From: Crocodylus rhombifer
Taxonomy: Eukaryota; Chordata; Crocodylia; Crocodylidae
DNA: 64,000 nucleotides
Direction: 5' to 3'
Assembly (NCBI GenBank): GCA_038503035.1
Contig: JAVSML010024608.1
Location: forward strand, 1-64,000
Position numbers and translations under genes: made by a program. Positions 11,313 to 24,539 of this stretch are shown here, piece by piece (position 1 is the first letter of the stretch; every line of letters starts with the position of its first letter). The notes under the pieces are model-generated. The model saw nothing but the letters and a program-made list of their open reading frames with translations, did no database searches and had not been told where the DNA came from.

Positions 11313-11499
11313 AGTATTTAGACTCAAGGTATTCCTTGGAACTGTTCTCTCTTTCTTTGTTTTGTGCTCACTCTGTTTTTCTCTGTTTCTCTCATAGATC
11401 GAGCCTATTGCAAAGAAATGAGAAAGATGCAATAGGTCAGAATGCTTTTTTGACACTTGGATTCCTATTTGAAGTCTGAGTTTATCTTGTGAATTGTGT

Positions 11500-11578
11500 A
11501 GGTGTATTGCACAGCACCCATAAAAGCACCCTTAAAATGATCTTGTGGCACTCTGGAGTGCCATGACACATTGGCTGA
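11500..11578 (-). mobile_element. hAT (Charlie-like) terminal fragment
   Basis: The minus strand begins CAGTGATTCTCAGCCAATGT and continues TCATGGCACTCCAG, resembling the CAGTGGTTCTCAACC end of Charlie-type hAT elements. I could not pair it with a left end. Confidence 0.5.
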
Positions 11579-14500
11579 GAATCACTGACTTTAGATATTA
11601 ATTAGCATCCGAAACTGTGGAGTCTACTTTGGAAAGGAATTTTAAAAATAACTGAGATTCCTATTTGTATCAGCGAGTTTAGAAAGAATCCTGTTTGAAA
11701 CTGTCAATACAAAGTTAGTTTTCAGAACACAGATGTGCTTCAAGTGGGCATTAATTTCTAAATGTTATGCTTTCTGTGTAACCTGTTGGGCTGGAGAAGT
11801 CTGGAGATAAAATGCATTGAGAAGGAATCAGACTATGTTACCTGTATTCAGATTGTAATCTCCTCAAAGCGAGCTCCAGGTTGCCGTTCATTGTAGGTTG
11901 TATAGTTGTATGGTAAGTTATAGTTGAAAGTATAGTTATATTAATAGTTGAATTGTAAGTTACAGTTGGTTGTAGAAAATGAAAATGACTTGTGGAATTT
12001 GAGCTAGGCAGATATTGATTCTTGCTTTGGATTTGTATGAGACTAATTTTGGAGGAATCTTCTATTTTTCCTTTCCCTAAAAGTTCTTTAAAAAATTACT
12101 AAGAGCAAAAGTGGAGAAAAAACGAGTCTAACAATTGTCTGTCAGTCTGGGTGGGTTTTTTTGTCGGGACTGTTGTACTCTTTGGTAACCTACAGGTTAA
12201 GACAACATTTGATCAGTTTAATCTGGAATTAGCTAGTTGTGAAATCTAGCATGCTGTAAAGTGTAAAAGAGACCGTGGCAAATAAAGCATTTTGAAAGTT
12301 CCTGCTAAAAGAGAGAGAGTTGGTGCAGAGTGGGCGTTTTATTGGATGGCTTGCTAAAACAAAATAATCTAAGAGGATGAAAGCGCCACTTGTTGTAACC
12401 GACAATTGTTTTCATAGACTGAATGGAGTTGTGGAAAGCAGGATACTGTTTATGTTGCTTCTCTTTACATTCATTATGTGGAGGTATGCGAAAGTGGGGC
12501 TTTGAAATTAAAAGTGAACTCAGTTTGAACGTTTCCAAGTGGGATTCGTGACGTCCACACCTCTGTATGGCTTTAGAACCATGTCTTTCACATAAGTGAT
12601 AATCCCAAAGCAGTGAAATGCATTTTTCTCCAGAGTTTTAACCAGCAAATGTGTAATTTGGGAAAAGTGCCTTAAAACAAAAAAAAAAGAATAGATATGC
12701 AAATTAAAAGTGGGTAAGTGAAGGCTTTGTTAGGCTGCTTAACAAGAAGCCTACACAAATAGCCTACATTTTTTTTTTTGCAGAAAATTCTTCCCACGTT
12801 AGTGAGTGCAAAGGAGACTGTTCCGATTCACTTAATGCCCTAAAATGTAACTGCATCAATCTGTTGTTTCTTGTGAAACAATTTGCTATAATTCTTACTT
12901 TAGTTGCACACTGTCAGCTATATAGAAATACATTGAACGGTTTACAGTATTGAGCTCCAGTGAAGTAGGAGGGTCTTGTGTAAGAAAAAGGGATAGTGTA
13001 TGATGTCATCTCCTTCTCCTTTTTAATGAGATTCCAGCCTTGAGCAGCTGCGTCTTTCCGACGAGACCACAGTTATTTAGCGGAACATGCTGCTGAGGGC
13101 TGATTTGACTTTCAGATTCTTTTCTTTGACACTGTTTTGTGGAACGATTGTTTCGCCTTCCCATTTCAGACTGGACTGAAAGCAGGAGAGAGCAGAAAGT
13201 GGCAGAGAGTGGGACAAAATGCATGTTCATTTTACAGTTAATTGAGAGTTGCCTTCAATTGTAATGTGCAGATGTCGAAATCTGTACAAAGAGTTGAGGG
13301 ACTCTAAAACAAGCCGGTTTGTGCTGTAGCTGAGTTGGTGCGTCTTCTGGAAATGAGATGTGTCATAGCAGCAGAGACGCAGCTCGGAACTGGCATTTGC
13401 AAGGAAGCTGAAAAGAAGAAATGCTTTATACCGAACTGCTGCTGGAGTTTGCTGATCTAGCTTTTTCACGCTAAAGGTTATCAGTATCTGCAAGTCCACG
13501 AGGAAAATATTAGCAGTTTCAGTAATGAGCCTGAAGGGAATTTGGCTGAATACCGAAGACTGTGGGAAATGAATGAGACACAGAAGGTTTGGGGAACTGT
13601 AAGTGTATGAATTTGTTAATGATTTGATTAAGAGTCAGATGTTAATAGCACTCAGAGAACAGGAAGACAAATATAGCAGAAAAATATTTCAAAGAGCAAG
13701 CCATTTAAAGTCTCATAGAAAGACTGTCAGTATTGCCAATCCCAAATGATCAGCAGTAATGAATGAGGAGTAAAAATCATAATTACCTTAAAAATGATGA
13801 TTTAAAGCAAAAAAAATTTATTTTTGCTTCTGTGGTCTTCAGGGTATGTATGTTCATACTATTCTCCAAAGCAATTCGGGCTAGGAATTTATTTTTTAAA
13901 TAAGGCGATATTTGCATGCATTGATGTAATCAGGAGCTGGAACTTCAGGGAGAGCATCATATGCTTCCTCATACAATAGACTCCTGAGAGGTGGAAATGC
14001 TAACTTTTCTATTTTTTGGAGATCTGATAATATTTGTAGAAAAAGATTCTGTTAAGAAACTTTAGAGAGCTTTGAACGTCACCCTTGTCATTGCTGGTTA
14101 TAATCCATAACTTCATGTAACATGAAGGTAAGTGACAGAGCACCTGCTTTGCAGTGGAATTGTTTGATGCTTTCCAGCAATCACCTAAATGCACATTTAA
14201 GTTTGATGTAGTCCAAGTACTGCTGTGTCCCTTTGGATAATTTGTCAGTTACTGCTAAGACAATTGCTAAAACATTTGGAACCATCACGAGATTAGCTGA
14301 CCTGATTTATAGAAAATATTTTCTAATCTTTTCATGTAAATTCTGTGTAGTAATTGTTCTAAAGAACTGCAACATTGGTTTTGTCAGTTGTAGTGTTGCC
14401 TGATTAGTTGCGTTATTGATTATCATGAGTTACTTGTGGACTGCATTACAGACTAAGTCGAGGAGTTCTGTAGTTTCCTCTCTGTTTTGAAGTTGAATGC

Positions 14501-15547
14501 CTATGCAGTGGTGTCTTTATATGTAGAATTTTCACAAGTAAAGAGATTAATGCAAAGATACTGGTTATGGTGGGGAAGTTAGAACAAATAAAAACCTGTT
14601 CTATACCTATCTTTATTGTATGAAAATACATGGTTTCTAGAAAGCAATCCTTACTTTTACCTGCCTTTAAGTGCTTTTATAAAGTAATTAAATAATTATC
14701 CTTAGCTGTCTTGCATCAGCACATTTCACTTTTATAAACCCGATGATAATCTTTGGTCTCCAGAAACCTATAGTTTTCATTTTACTAATTCAATACTTGA
14801 TCTTAGACAACATTTAAAGAAGCAATGAAGTTTATGGGCAAACAGTACAATACCATACTTCATCCACTCAACTTTCTACCCAGTTTATCAAGTCAGAATT
14901 ATTTCATTTTCCACTGGATCTGTAGGGCTGAATCAGAAAGTAAGGATGGATTTATTTGCCTTACCTTTGTTCGCCAGAGTTGTTGAGCTCGGTAGAACAG
15001 GGGTACCATCTCTAATCTCCCATGATTCTGAGCTCTAAAACAGAGATTACCTTTTGCTGTCTCTTGCAGAACGCCTGCTATGTTCTTTCCCATCCTCAGG
15101 CCGAGGTCCTGTGATATTTGGAGGCACTGGTCTGCCCAAGTACAATATTTACCTGGTAGCTGTTTGTTTTTGTTTTTAAACAACTTTTTTGAAGGCCCCG
15201 ATTCAGCAAGGTATTTACAGATGCTCTGAAGGTTCAAAGCACTTTAACTTTAACCAGTCCATTTTTATTAAATATGTGCTTATCTGAGCTAAAGAATAAG
15301 CACAGGAATTGTCAAAGGCGGTTTTGAAAGTTTCTGGAACAACTCAGTGGAGAACATGCCCTTTGTGAGACCTCCTTCACTTGGAAGATGATTGAGAAAT
15401 GCACTATATTATGAGAAGGCAGATGCTATGTTATTTATCAGTAGCAATTCAGTTAGTTAGAAATAAGGAAAATTAAGGTTCAGTTAAGTCAATACTTCAT
15501 TGACTTTTATACATGGTACAATGCCAGTATTACAAGTATAACATTAT
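11579..15547. other. Intronic sequence, no gene seen
   Basis: About 4 kb of AT-rich sequence. The short frames at 13006-13499 and 14899-15237 show no recognisable domain. The piece near 15195-15215 (CCCCGATTCAGCAAGGTATT) resembles an old amniote repeat. Confidence 0.45.
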
Positions 15548-15871
15548 GGGCATATTTACACATGGCCTGAGGGGGTGGGGGCGAGCTTGATTAGCGAGTG
15601 CTTTTAAAAAATGCCTGAGTGTCGCATGTATCGGTGTCCTCTACACTGAAAAAATGGCGGTGGGGCGCTTTGAGCTAAAGCTCATTGAACGAGCTTTAGT
15701 TCAAAGCGCCCCGCCCCCATTTTCGGCATGGGGACACTGACACACATGACGCCAGAGTCTCCTGGAGCGCATTTATTTCCATGCTGCAGCAGACTCATTT
15801 AATTCTGTCTGCTCCAATGCACTGGATTTCTAGTACATGGGAGCTAGCATCCTGCATGTGTATAGGAGCCC
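15548..15871. mobile_element. Palindromic MITE, copy B (best preserved hairpin)
   Basis: The ends are GGGCATATTTACACATG and CATGTGTATAGGAGCCC. A central hairpin spans about 15648-15724, with arms of roughly 33 bases around the loop ATTGAAC; the arms include GGGGCGCTTTGAGCTAAAGC. Weaker pairing extends outward to about 15617-15755. There is no ORF. Confidence 0.82.
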
Positions 15872-18450
15872 TAAATGTTTAAGGCTTTTTTCAAAATACT
15901 TAAGTAGCACATTGGATTTTTTTGTCTGTTGCCCACAATTGTGAAAATAAAATGACCATTGAAATGCATTTCATAAGATACAATAGAGTGAGAGAACGCT
16001 TTCTAGATTACTTATTTTATCACTGAGTCAGAATATTTTTGAAGTGTGATTAATGGAAACCATTAGAAAGCAAATATTTTCTGGATATATTATAGCTTCG
16101 TTCACAAAGCCATTAGTTTTTTCTGAAATACTGTGAAATTTTAACAGCTTTATTTACTTCCACTGGAGAGGAGAATAAGAGAAAAGAATATAGAGGTGTC
16201 TTTAACATGAAAATTATAAATATCAATAGCTTCCACCATTATCTAAGTTGAAGTCATCAGCAGGAAGAATGGAGTCATTCACAGGACTCAGTTTGGTTAG
16301 CTATCATTATGTCATTTTTTTAAAGCTTAATCAGAGGTCTCAATTGTTCACTTTTTATACAAGGACCCCCTCTTCCACTTCAGTTTGAATATTTATTTAA
16401 GTCTGGATTGGAGTGGGACACAAAGATAAATATCTATTACACTCATATTTAAAAAAAGGAAAAAAAACACTATGTTAAAAGAATATTCAAGTTTGTAAGG
16501 TCCAGTGCTTGATAAAGTCAGAGGGTGACCATGCAAATTTACTTCAGCCCTCTGGGCACAGATTATTTGATACAGTCTTGAATGGCGTGACTGCATACTT
16601 TTTTGGCCACAGAAACTTTGCCGAATTTTGTGCCCAAGATGGACAGTCGTCATTCAGCTGCTTTTCAGTATTTCACTTTGCCTTGCTTGTTCAAACCCTG
16701 CATGGAATACAGATTTTTTTTCCCTCCCCCAATAGCATTTTCCTCTACCATTACCCTTATAGTTTAGTTTTTCAAAAACAAATGCATTCATTTTCAGAAT
16801 GCCTTTGTATGGTGATGGGGTCCTCTGTTTTATGTAGGCGAACTCAGAAGTACAACGACAAATGCTAAATTGTCAGAAGTGTTCACTGCTTTAAGGTATC
16901 TAAGTTGGGACACCATGGTGCCTGATTTTTCAGTATACTTACTGTTTTATGGTACTTGGAACAGAGTTCCCACCGACTTTGGTAGTGAATGTTAAGTGCT
17001 TCTGATCCGCTGATGTGTTTCAAATTTTGTACCCAGAAAGTGTGGCTCTCCTTTTTTTAAAGGTGGTTTGTGGTTGACAGTATCTCACAGGAGCTCTGAT
17101 TCAGAAGCAGGGGTAAAATGGAACAAATTTAGCATGGTATTCAACTGCCATTAACTGCAGCATCGTGCTTTTTATCTTCTTGTAATGCCTGCCTCAACCA
17201 TCACACACCAGGTAATGGCCTAAATGTCCGTTCTTTTTAATCACCTTGAAATCATACCTGTTCTTTCCCATATGGATGCATATTTCCAGTCAGTTATTAG
17301 GCTGTTGCTTTGCCATGTTTTCATTCTGTGTTATCTCCAGGTTTAGAATCAAGTTCAGATATACCATGGAAGCTAACACCGTGTCAACTCAAAGCTGTGT
17401 TGGAAAGCAGCGTGGAGTAAGTTTTTAAATTGGAGCAAGTAAGTTTAGTTGGAATAACAACAAAGAGTAGAGAGATGCTGTGTAGATACATTTTTGTATT
17501 TTAAAGGAAGGTGTTCAAGTAATGTGTATATATTAGAACCAAATTCAACCAGCAAACAAATATCACACTGAAAGTAGGAATGAACAGGTCCATTGAGTGT
17601 TCTGGTGACGTTGCTTATGTCACTAACCATTTTATCACTTTTAAGGATTGATATCACCCAAATTCCCTAGTGGAATTTCAGCTTTTGTATGTATTCCTGA
17701 ATATACACAATTCTCTAAGTTCTTAGTAAACCAAAATGACTAATAAGTTGTTCTTGCTGGTATAGCTTTAAATGTCACATATTTTGGCCATTTGTTCACA
17801 TCATAAATGGGACTGTTGTATTCTAGTGGAACACTTTATCAAGAGACAATGCTGAAGTGTCTGAGAGGAATTAATGTGGCAAAAATGTATTTGCTGCAGA
17901 TTTTAGTAAGTATTGTGTTAGATTTGGAAAATAGAAAGTATCGTGCCATTGTGCTTACGCATACCCTCAATTGGTTTTCATTTTTAAAATGACTAGGCTA
18001 GGTTTTAAACTGGTACAGTACTTGGACAATGGGCCCTGCTCCATGTTCAGATTAAAGCTGGGTAGAAACCAGCTGTAGGGTTGTTTAAACATTTTCAAAC
18101 ACTGCCTTTATAGATGGTTGGCACTCTTTATAGCTAGATAACATTTTTATAATGTGATAGCTACTTTGGATGTGAGGCCAGTCTAAATTTATTGTGCGAT
18201 TAACCAGTTAAGTGCATAATGTGAAGTGTGTAGCAGGAGCCACTGTGGTGTACTTTAATTCTGTTGTAGATCATGTCCACTTTCTATAGACAAGGAGTTG
18301 TATAGTGATCAGGCCTCTTCATTATCTTCCACCTTCCACAAAGATGCCTAGGCATCTAGTGCCATAGTGCAGATACTATAAAACCTAGAAAAGAAAAGGG
18401 CTATATTCTGCTACCTCAGCCTTTTTCCTAATCTAAATATGGTCACTATA
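15872..18450. other. Intronic sequence, nothing recognised
   Basis: AT-rich, no repeat boundary or gene that I can support. Confidence 0.45.
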
Positions 18451-18767
18451 GGGATTTATATGCACGCTCCAGCAGTGGGGGGAGGGATTTAATTAAAGCG
18501 GCTCTGAGAGCTGCTTTAATTCAAGCGCCTGGAGTGTCATATGCATCAGCATTCCTGTGCTGAAAAATGGTGGCGGGGGTACTTTAAAGCTCATCAAACT
18601 AGCTCTAGTTAAAGCGCCCCGCTGCCCTTTTCAGTGTGGTGGATGCCAATACATGTGACATTAGAGTCTGCTGGAGCACAGTAATTGCCACGTGCCAGCA
18701 GACTTGATTAATTGAGTCTGTAAGTATAGCACATCAGAGCAGCCTCACTGCATGTGTGTAGGCACCC
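18451..18767. mobile_element. Palindromic MITE, copy C
   Basis: GGGATTTATATGCACGC at the left pairs with GCATGTGTGTAGGCACCC at the right. The core AAAATGGTGGCGGGGGTACT and its complement flank ATCAAACTAGC. An additional inner hairpin is present near the left end (AATTAAAGCGGCT with AGCTGCTTTAATT). Confidence 0.78.
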
Positions 18768-18775
18768 TGTGTGAG

Positions 18776-19243
18776 GCCAGGAAGGAATTTTTCCCTTAAG
18801 TTTGCTACTAGCATCTTGGGGGTTTTTTTGCCTTCTTCAGAAGTGTTGGCTGTTAGCCACTGCCAGTTCGGGTATGGTAATAGTCCTGCTAGCTTCCTGG
18901 CTAAAGGGTTCTCAAGGTCAGACCACCAAATTTGGAACCAGGAAGGAATGTCATGTGGTCATATTGGCGGGGATTATGGGGATTTTTGCCTTTTTCTTGT
19001 CCTTATGATAGCAGGATATCGGCAGTACCCTCATCCCCCTGCTTCACCTGTGGCAAGTTAAAGGAGATTTTTGATGTTTCAGGCATTATGCCCGGTAGTT
19101 GTGTATGAGGGTTGCTCCTGAAGTTTTTAACAGGCAAGGCACCAAGTTGTCTAGAATAATTTAGACAAAGGTGATCCTGCTTTTGTAGGCTTTAAAACTA
19201 GATGACTTCTGGAGGTTCCTTCCAGCTATACTCTTGTATGATC
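18776..19243 (+). mobile_element. CR1-type LINE 3' untranslated end, older subfamily
   Basis: GGCCAGGAAGGAATTTTTCC, a second GGAACCAGGAAGGAATGTCA block, and the terminal TAGATGACTTCTGGAGGTTC then CCTTCCAGCTATACTC follow the order of CR1 3' ends. No reverse transcriptase sequence remains. It abuts the MITE to its left. Confidence 0.75.
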
Positions 19244-19987
19244 TTAAAGGTGTGGCTAGAAAAGTCTGCTGCTATTTATCTGATAATTACTTCATGCATA
19301 TCAGGGGATCTGGCTCTCTGGACACAGCACTTAGGTAGCTGTTATCCAAGAAAGGCAGCTCATCTCCCAAATCTCACTTCTCCTTCTGTCAACCCAGTGT
19401 TTACTTGGAGTATTACTTCCTGGTTCCAGGTTGATGAAAGAAAGATGAATCTCGGTCTAAAACCTAGTAAACTGTCAGGCTTAGGAAAGTTCCTCTGGGA
19501 ATATTAAGAGGAAAAGCTGGGTTGAAATCCTAAATCAATTATAAGGCAGATGCTGGTGCCATAATATAATGAAGAGTACTGCTGGGAAGTCTGCTTCAAT
19601 CTCTGAAAGGCAATTTACAAGGTAAAACCAAAATCTCTTTTGAAGGTGTAGATTAAAAAGCATATATTGGCAAATCCATAATAAGGAAAATGGGGTAATT
19701 GTCTTAGTGCGACATACATTTCCATAGAGCATAGTACACTTTTTAAAAAATTGGTTAAATCCCCATATTTTATACAGGTTAGGGGACCGAAAAATAACTG
19801 AGACTACCTATGGTAGAAGAAACAGTTTTTATCTGGCATGCTTAAACCCGAGGCCTGCTGAGCCATGCCATCTGGCCCACAGAGGTCCTAGCAGTCTAAA
19901 AACTTGCAGTTGCTGCTCCCTGACAGCCACTGATATTCCTATTGTTGTGGTTTACTTGTGGTCACTTCGAAAATGACAATTTTCTGT
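19244..19987. other. Intronic sequence, nothing recognised
   Basis: No supported element. Confidence 0.45.
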
Positions 19988-19995
19988 ATTATCAT

Positions 19996-21454
19996 TAGGG
20001 CTGTGCAAAGCTTTGGTCACCAACTGAATTTGGAGGAGATTTGGCCCGATTCGGCAGCCAAATCTCTGAATCCAAATCAAATTGGGAGACCCATTATAAG
20101 GTCCAAATCGAATCTGAAGCTTCTAAATTGATTCGGAAAAGATTCGGATTGGCTGGGGAGAGGCAGGCACGGCTGGGCAGCTGCAGTATCTCCCACGGCT
20201 CCTTCAGCTATGCCTTCCTCTCCCCAGGTTGGGGAACTGTGGAAGAAGCCCCCATGGTTCCCCTGCCCTTTCCTGCCCTGCCCCATCCCCTGCTCAGTCC
20301 CAGCCTAGTCCCAGTACTTAAAAAAACAAAGCAAAAGTCCCCTTCCCCTCTGCACTAAATGGCTGCAGCAGGGGATGTGGGGCCCCCTGGCAGAGCGCCC
20401 CCCCCCCCCCCAACCCGGCCCCCCCAGTCCGGGAAAAAAAAAAACCACCCCCCCCCCCCCCCCCCCCCCCGACAGTAGCAGCCCTGTGGCGGCCCCCCCC
20501 CCCCCCCATGCATCCCCTGCTCCCCGATCTTCTCCCCTCCACCCCCATCTAACCCCGCCCCCAATGGCTGCCCTGCCTGGCCCAGCCTCCTGGCAATTAA
20601 AAAAAAAAGCCCTGCACTCACCAGCTCTGGCAGTGCAGATCAGGGTGTCTGAGGGCTTGTGGCAGAGCCCCCCCATGCAGCGGGGGGTAGTGGGGATTGC
20701 CCCCCCTGCCTGGCACCTGTGCAGCAGCTGTCACATGGCATGGGTGCAGCATGGCTCAGCTGGGTGGCACACGCTGTCTGGGAGCTGGTGCTGCAGGGGC
20801 TGAGCGGTGCCTGGCTCCAGCTGATGCATGGAGCTGCCCTAGCTCCCAAACAGTGTGCAGCGCCCTCCCGAGCTGCGCTATACCCGCGCAATGGGGCAGC
20901 TGCAGCATGGATGCCAAGCGAGGGTGGAGGGTGATCTCCACAGTGCATGGTGGGGGTTCTGGCATGAGTGCCCAGAGGCCCCAGTTGCTGCAGCCAAAAC
21001 CGGTGAGTGTGGGGCTTTCTTTTTTTCTTTTTTAATTGACAGGATGCTGGGGCCAGGCAGGGCAGCTCTTGGGGGTGGGGTTGGTTGTTAGGGGGAGATT
21101 GTGGCCTTAGAGCCCCTACATCCCCTGCTACAGCTGGTGAGTCTGGGGCTTTTTTTATTTTAAGTGCTGGGAGGCTGGGGCCAGGCAGAGGATGGGGCTG
21201 GGCAGGGCAGCCATGGGGGTTGTCCTGCAGCTTCCCCTGCCTGGGGAGAGGCAGGAAAAGTCAGAGGAGCCACAGGAGAACCTGCAGCTGCCCAGCTGCG
21301 CCTGCCTCTCCCTGGCCAATCCAAATCTCCAGATCAGCACTGAATCTCCGATTCTGGTTCGGTCAGATTGAATGGGGACAGTGATTTGAATTGCCAAATC
21401 GAATCCACTGCCCTTCAAATCCAAATTGAATGCTCCCCTATTTGCACAGGCCTA
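19996..21454. mobile_element. Foldback hAT-like element with exact 8-bp target duplication
   Basis: The ends are TAGGGCTGTGCAAA and, inverted, TAGGCCTGTGCAAA. ATTATCAT lies on each side (19988-19995 and 21455-21462). An 8-bp duplication supports hAT. Beyond the tips, long inverted arms follow: an AT-rich part built from AATC/GATT words, then a second inverted pair near 20145-20235 and 21235-21325 containing GGGGAGAGGCAGG. The centre is C-rich with C-runs of up to 23. Frames of up to 142 codons here are compositional. No transposase is present. Confidence 0.9.
20395..20520. repeat. C-rich and A-rich homopolymer tract
   Basis: Several C-runs (13 to 23 bases) and an 11-base A-run. On the minus strand this is G-rich and could form quadruplex structures. 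Sequence accuracy here may be poor. Confidence 0.85.
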
Positions 21455-21779
21455 ATTATCATATATGTTTTTATTTTTCTTGAGGTGTAGTCTTTCATCT
21501 TCCTGCCTGAAATGTATACATTTCTGTTAATGTAAGCATGACTGCATCCTTAAATTATCAGTCTTTTATTAAGCAGAAGCAATGAGGTCAGCTTTGAAAA
21601 ATATGCCACAGCTTTCGTCTCAAGTACACCTAAAATAAATAGTCAATGGTGCCATTGATTTTTATTAACATAAATGAAAGCTCAGATAGGACAGAGTGGT
21701 CTGTCTGATTGATGCTTGACTTTTAATAGCAGAACTTATACTTTATCAAGAAGTGCAAGAGCCACAAAAGAAACACCCA

Positions 21780-22470
21780 CCATATTTATTTGGATCTAAG
21801 ATGACCCTGAATGTAAGACAACCCTCCCAATAATTAGATGTTACATTTATCACTTTGTTATAACTTTCCATTGTAGAATCAAATTATTGGAGGGTCATTG
21901 TAGTGGGAAGCTTGCCTCCTGTTTGTGCTTAACTAACCCCCTGCCACTTTGCCCCACCTTCCTCCGCTGCTCCCCCTTTCTGTCTCCTGACCAGGCTTTG
22001 CCACCCCTTCCCCTCCCCATCTGCTTCTCTGCGATAGCAGGCTCTGTCCCTGTTTTAGCCTGGGGCACTGAGCACAGCCCCAGCCCAGCGCAGCCCAGCC
22101 ATACTGACTGCATGCCATTACTGCAGAGCTAGGCTGGGGCCATGTTTAGTGTCCCATGCTGCAACACTGGCAGACCCTGCTGGTGCAGAGCAAAGGAAAG
22201 CAGGAGGGACAGACAGACATGAACAGAGGCTGCAGGCAGGGGGAGATGTGGGGGTGGGGAAGAGGCTGCAGTGAGGAAATGGTGGGGTGCAGAGGCAGCA
22301 AGTGGGGGCAGGCAGCAGGTGCAGCTATTGCCATGACCCCAGGTAAGGGGCTGGAGCCCCAGCCATTTGCCACCCTCCTGTCCCCTCCCCCCTGCTCTTA
22401 TACTTGATTCGAAGACAAGGACTCCCTGTTAAATGGGGGGGAATCTCATCTTGGAATTGAGTAAATATGG
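21780..22470. mobile_element. TIR element of the 618-1535 family (copy 2)
   Basis: The left end CCATATTTATTTGGATCTAA and the inverted right end CCATATTTACTCAATTCC match. The subterminal AATTATTGGAGGGTCATTG block is shared with copy 1. The interior is GC- and C-rich without a transposase. Confidence 0.65.
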
Positions 22471-23849
22471 TATTTTGACAATGCATAAAACATGTTTATC
22501 ATAGTTAAAGAAAATGACATGCCTTGTCTGTGTTGAGAAATTTGTTTTGTAATGATCACTGTTGCCCAAAGGCATTCCCTGGCATTTCTTTTGAAATTCT
22601 TTTAATGAAAGTTTTAAGTGAGCTACCATACTGGGTGAAAAAAATCCTTTCTGTGTGTAGTACATGCTCTGATATAAAGAGTATGGGCTCATTTATTTCA
22701 TATATATCTTTTCTTTACAAAGTATTGGTAATACTAGTCTTATCTTTCTTCTGGAGAATGGGGATGAGAGCTTTCACCAGGCTTTAGTTAAAGGCATCTG
22801 AGTATTTAGGAAAGAACTTCCTGTTTAAATGTGTTAGCCATTTGAAGTTAGAGAGCAAGTAAGTCACTGGTGAACCACATCTATTGTATATTGGTGTGCT
22901 TTTCTGTGTGTGTCCTATTTGGTGGTCTTACACAGGCATAGCAGTCCATCTGTGTGTACAAGAGGCTTCTAGTTTTAGACCTAAGAATCTTTTCTTTTTA
23001 TTGTTCTGATTTCATTCTCTGTTGCATGAATATGGTTATGACATGCTGAGACAAGTGTCTAGTATCTTAATTTGCAGATCTTTATGATGACTGTCAAAAT
23101 GGTTTTTTTATGCAGGTATTCTTCAATTAGATGAGTTGGCTGCCAGTGTAGATACAGCCTGTTTTCTGTCAGCATAATGCGTATGTATACACATCTATTT
23201 CAAAACGTATCTGTGTGTTCCTAGGTGAACCATTATGTAATTGTCAAGATATTGCCTGGTGCCTTTTTTAGCCAAAAGAAGAGCTACCAACAGTGCTACA
23301 AATAACCATAGGTTACTGATCTAGCTACTATAGTTGTTTGTGGTTTAGGAGGTTGGTTAAATGCATCCATTTTGCTTTAATAAATCCATGTTGTTATGGT
23401 GCTCAGGGCATGAATGTTGTCTTGGAAGTCTTTGCTTAGAAGCTCTTTTTCTTGGATATTGCTTTCCTTAGTCTTCAATTATAGTGACGGAGGACTGGAT
23501 GGTATTTAGTTTGGAGTCATTTAATGCCTTATCTTAAGTGACTGGAAGGAATCTCTGCTGATTGTTACACATATTTAGAGGCATATTTAAGTAGCGCAAT
23601 GGAGGCATCATATTATATTAGTACAGGAAATGTCTTGGAGTCCTGTCATGAGAATATTAGTAAGCTATTAAACAGAAATGGGTTTCTTTAGCTGCTGTAA
23701 TTTTTGTGAAGGTATAAATGCCACAGTGTTCAAGAAAGAATTAATAATAATCTAGTGTTTCAACAGTTTTAGCCAGTGACTATATATGAAACATATAGGC
23801 ACCCTTCTGAGGGGAAGGGGGAAGTCCTGGGTTCTACTGTGTGACAGGG
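22471..23849. other. Intronic sequence, nothing recognised
   Basis: AT-rich, no gene signal. Confidence 0.45.
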
Positions 23850-24539
23850 GGCCATCTTGGGGCTGGGATTGGCCTGCCCATCTGTCTAAGTAGGGCAGTC
23901 TGCCCAGTCTTGTCTGCCATGACTTGCTGTTCCGAAAACTAGTGTAAAATGTGGGAGGCTATCCATTTTAATGCTCGGATACCAGGGGCCATTGTACACC
24001 ACTCTGTACCATCCCTACACCATGTCCCGTGCCTTGCAGATGGCATCCAGTTTTATTATTGCACCCCAGCTTCAGGGCAGGCCAGACTCAGTCCACTGTT
24101 GGAATTCTCACACACTGCCCCTTTTAGGGCCAAATTCATACTACCCCACTCTCACTGGGGGCTCTTCCACTCCACCCTCTCTCACAGGGCCTCTTGTATG
24201 CTGCCCATCACTGGGCCACTCCCAACCTGCCCTGCTCCCTTGAGCGACACCCTTGGGCCATTAGGCTTGATTACTCTTAAGCTGGGGCTGCACACGCAGC
24301 CCTTTGGATTGCTCATACTCCCCTACTCTTGTTGGCATAGTCCTTATGCTTAACACTGGGCTGATTCTGCCCCTAGCCCTGGGCAACTTTCCACATTCAC
24401 ATACTCATGGGGGTTGGCCTGTGTGCTGCCCTTCAGCCCTACTCAGCACACCCCCTGGTGCAGCCTTTCAGACTGGCCTTCAGTCCTACTCTACACCTTG
24501 CTTATGCATAGTCCTTCATGTCAGAACAATGCCTCCTAC
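23850..24539. other. Pyrimidine-rich segment with loosely repeated words
   Basis: A C- and T-rich stretch in which words such as CTACTC, GGGCCA and CACTCC recur irregularly. Overlapping open frames occur (for example 23949-24353) because stop codons are rare in this composition. I see no protein domain. It may be an old repeat. Confidence 0.35.

Noticed and set aside
14899..15237. 112-codon minus-strand frame
   Set aside because: No recognisable motif, and part of it overlaps an old repeat-like segment.
20375..20803. Proline-rich 142-codon open frame
   Set aside because: It lies in the C-rich centre of the foldback element; open frames on both strands overlap it and it has no domain.
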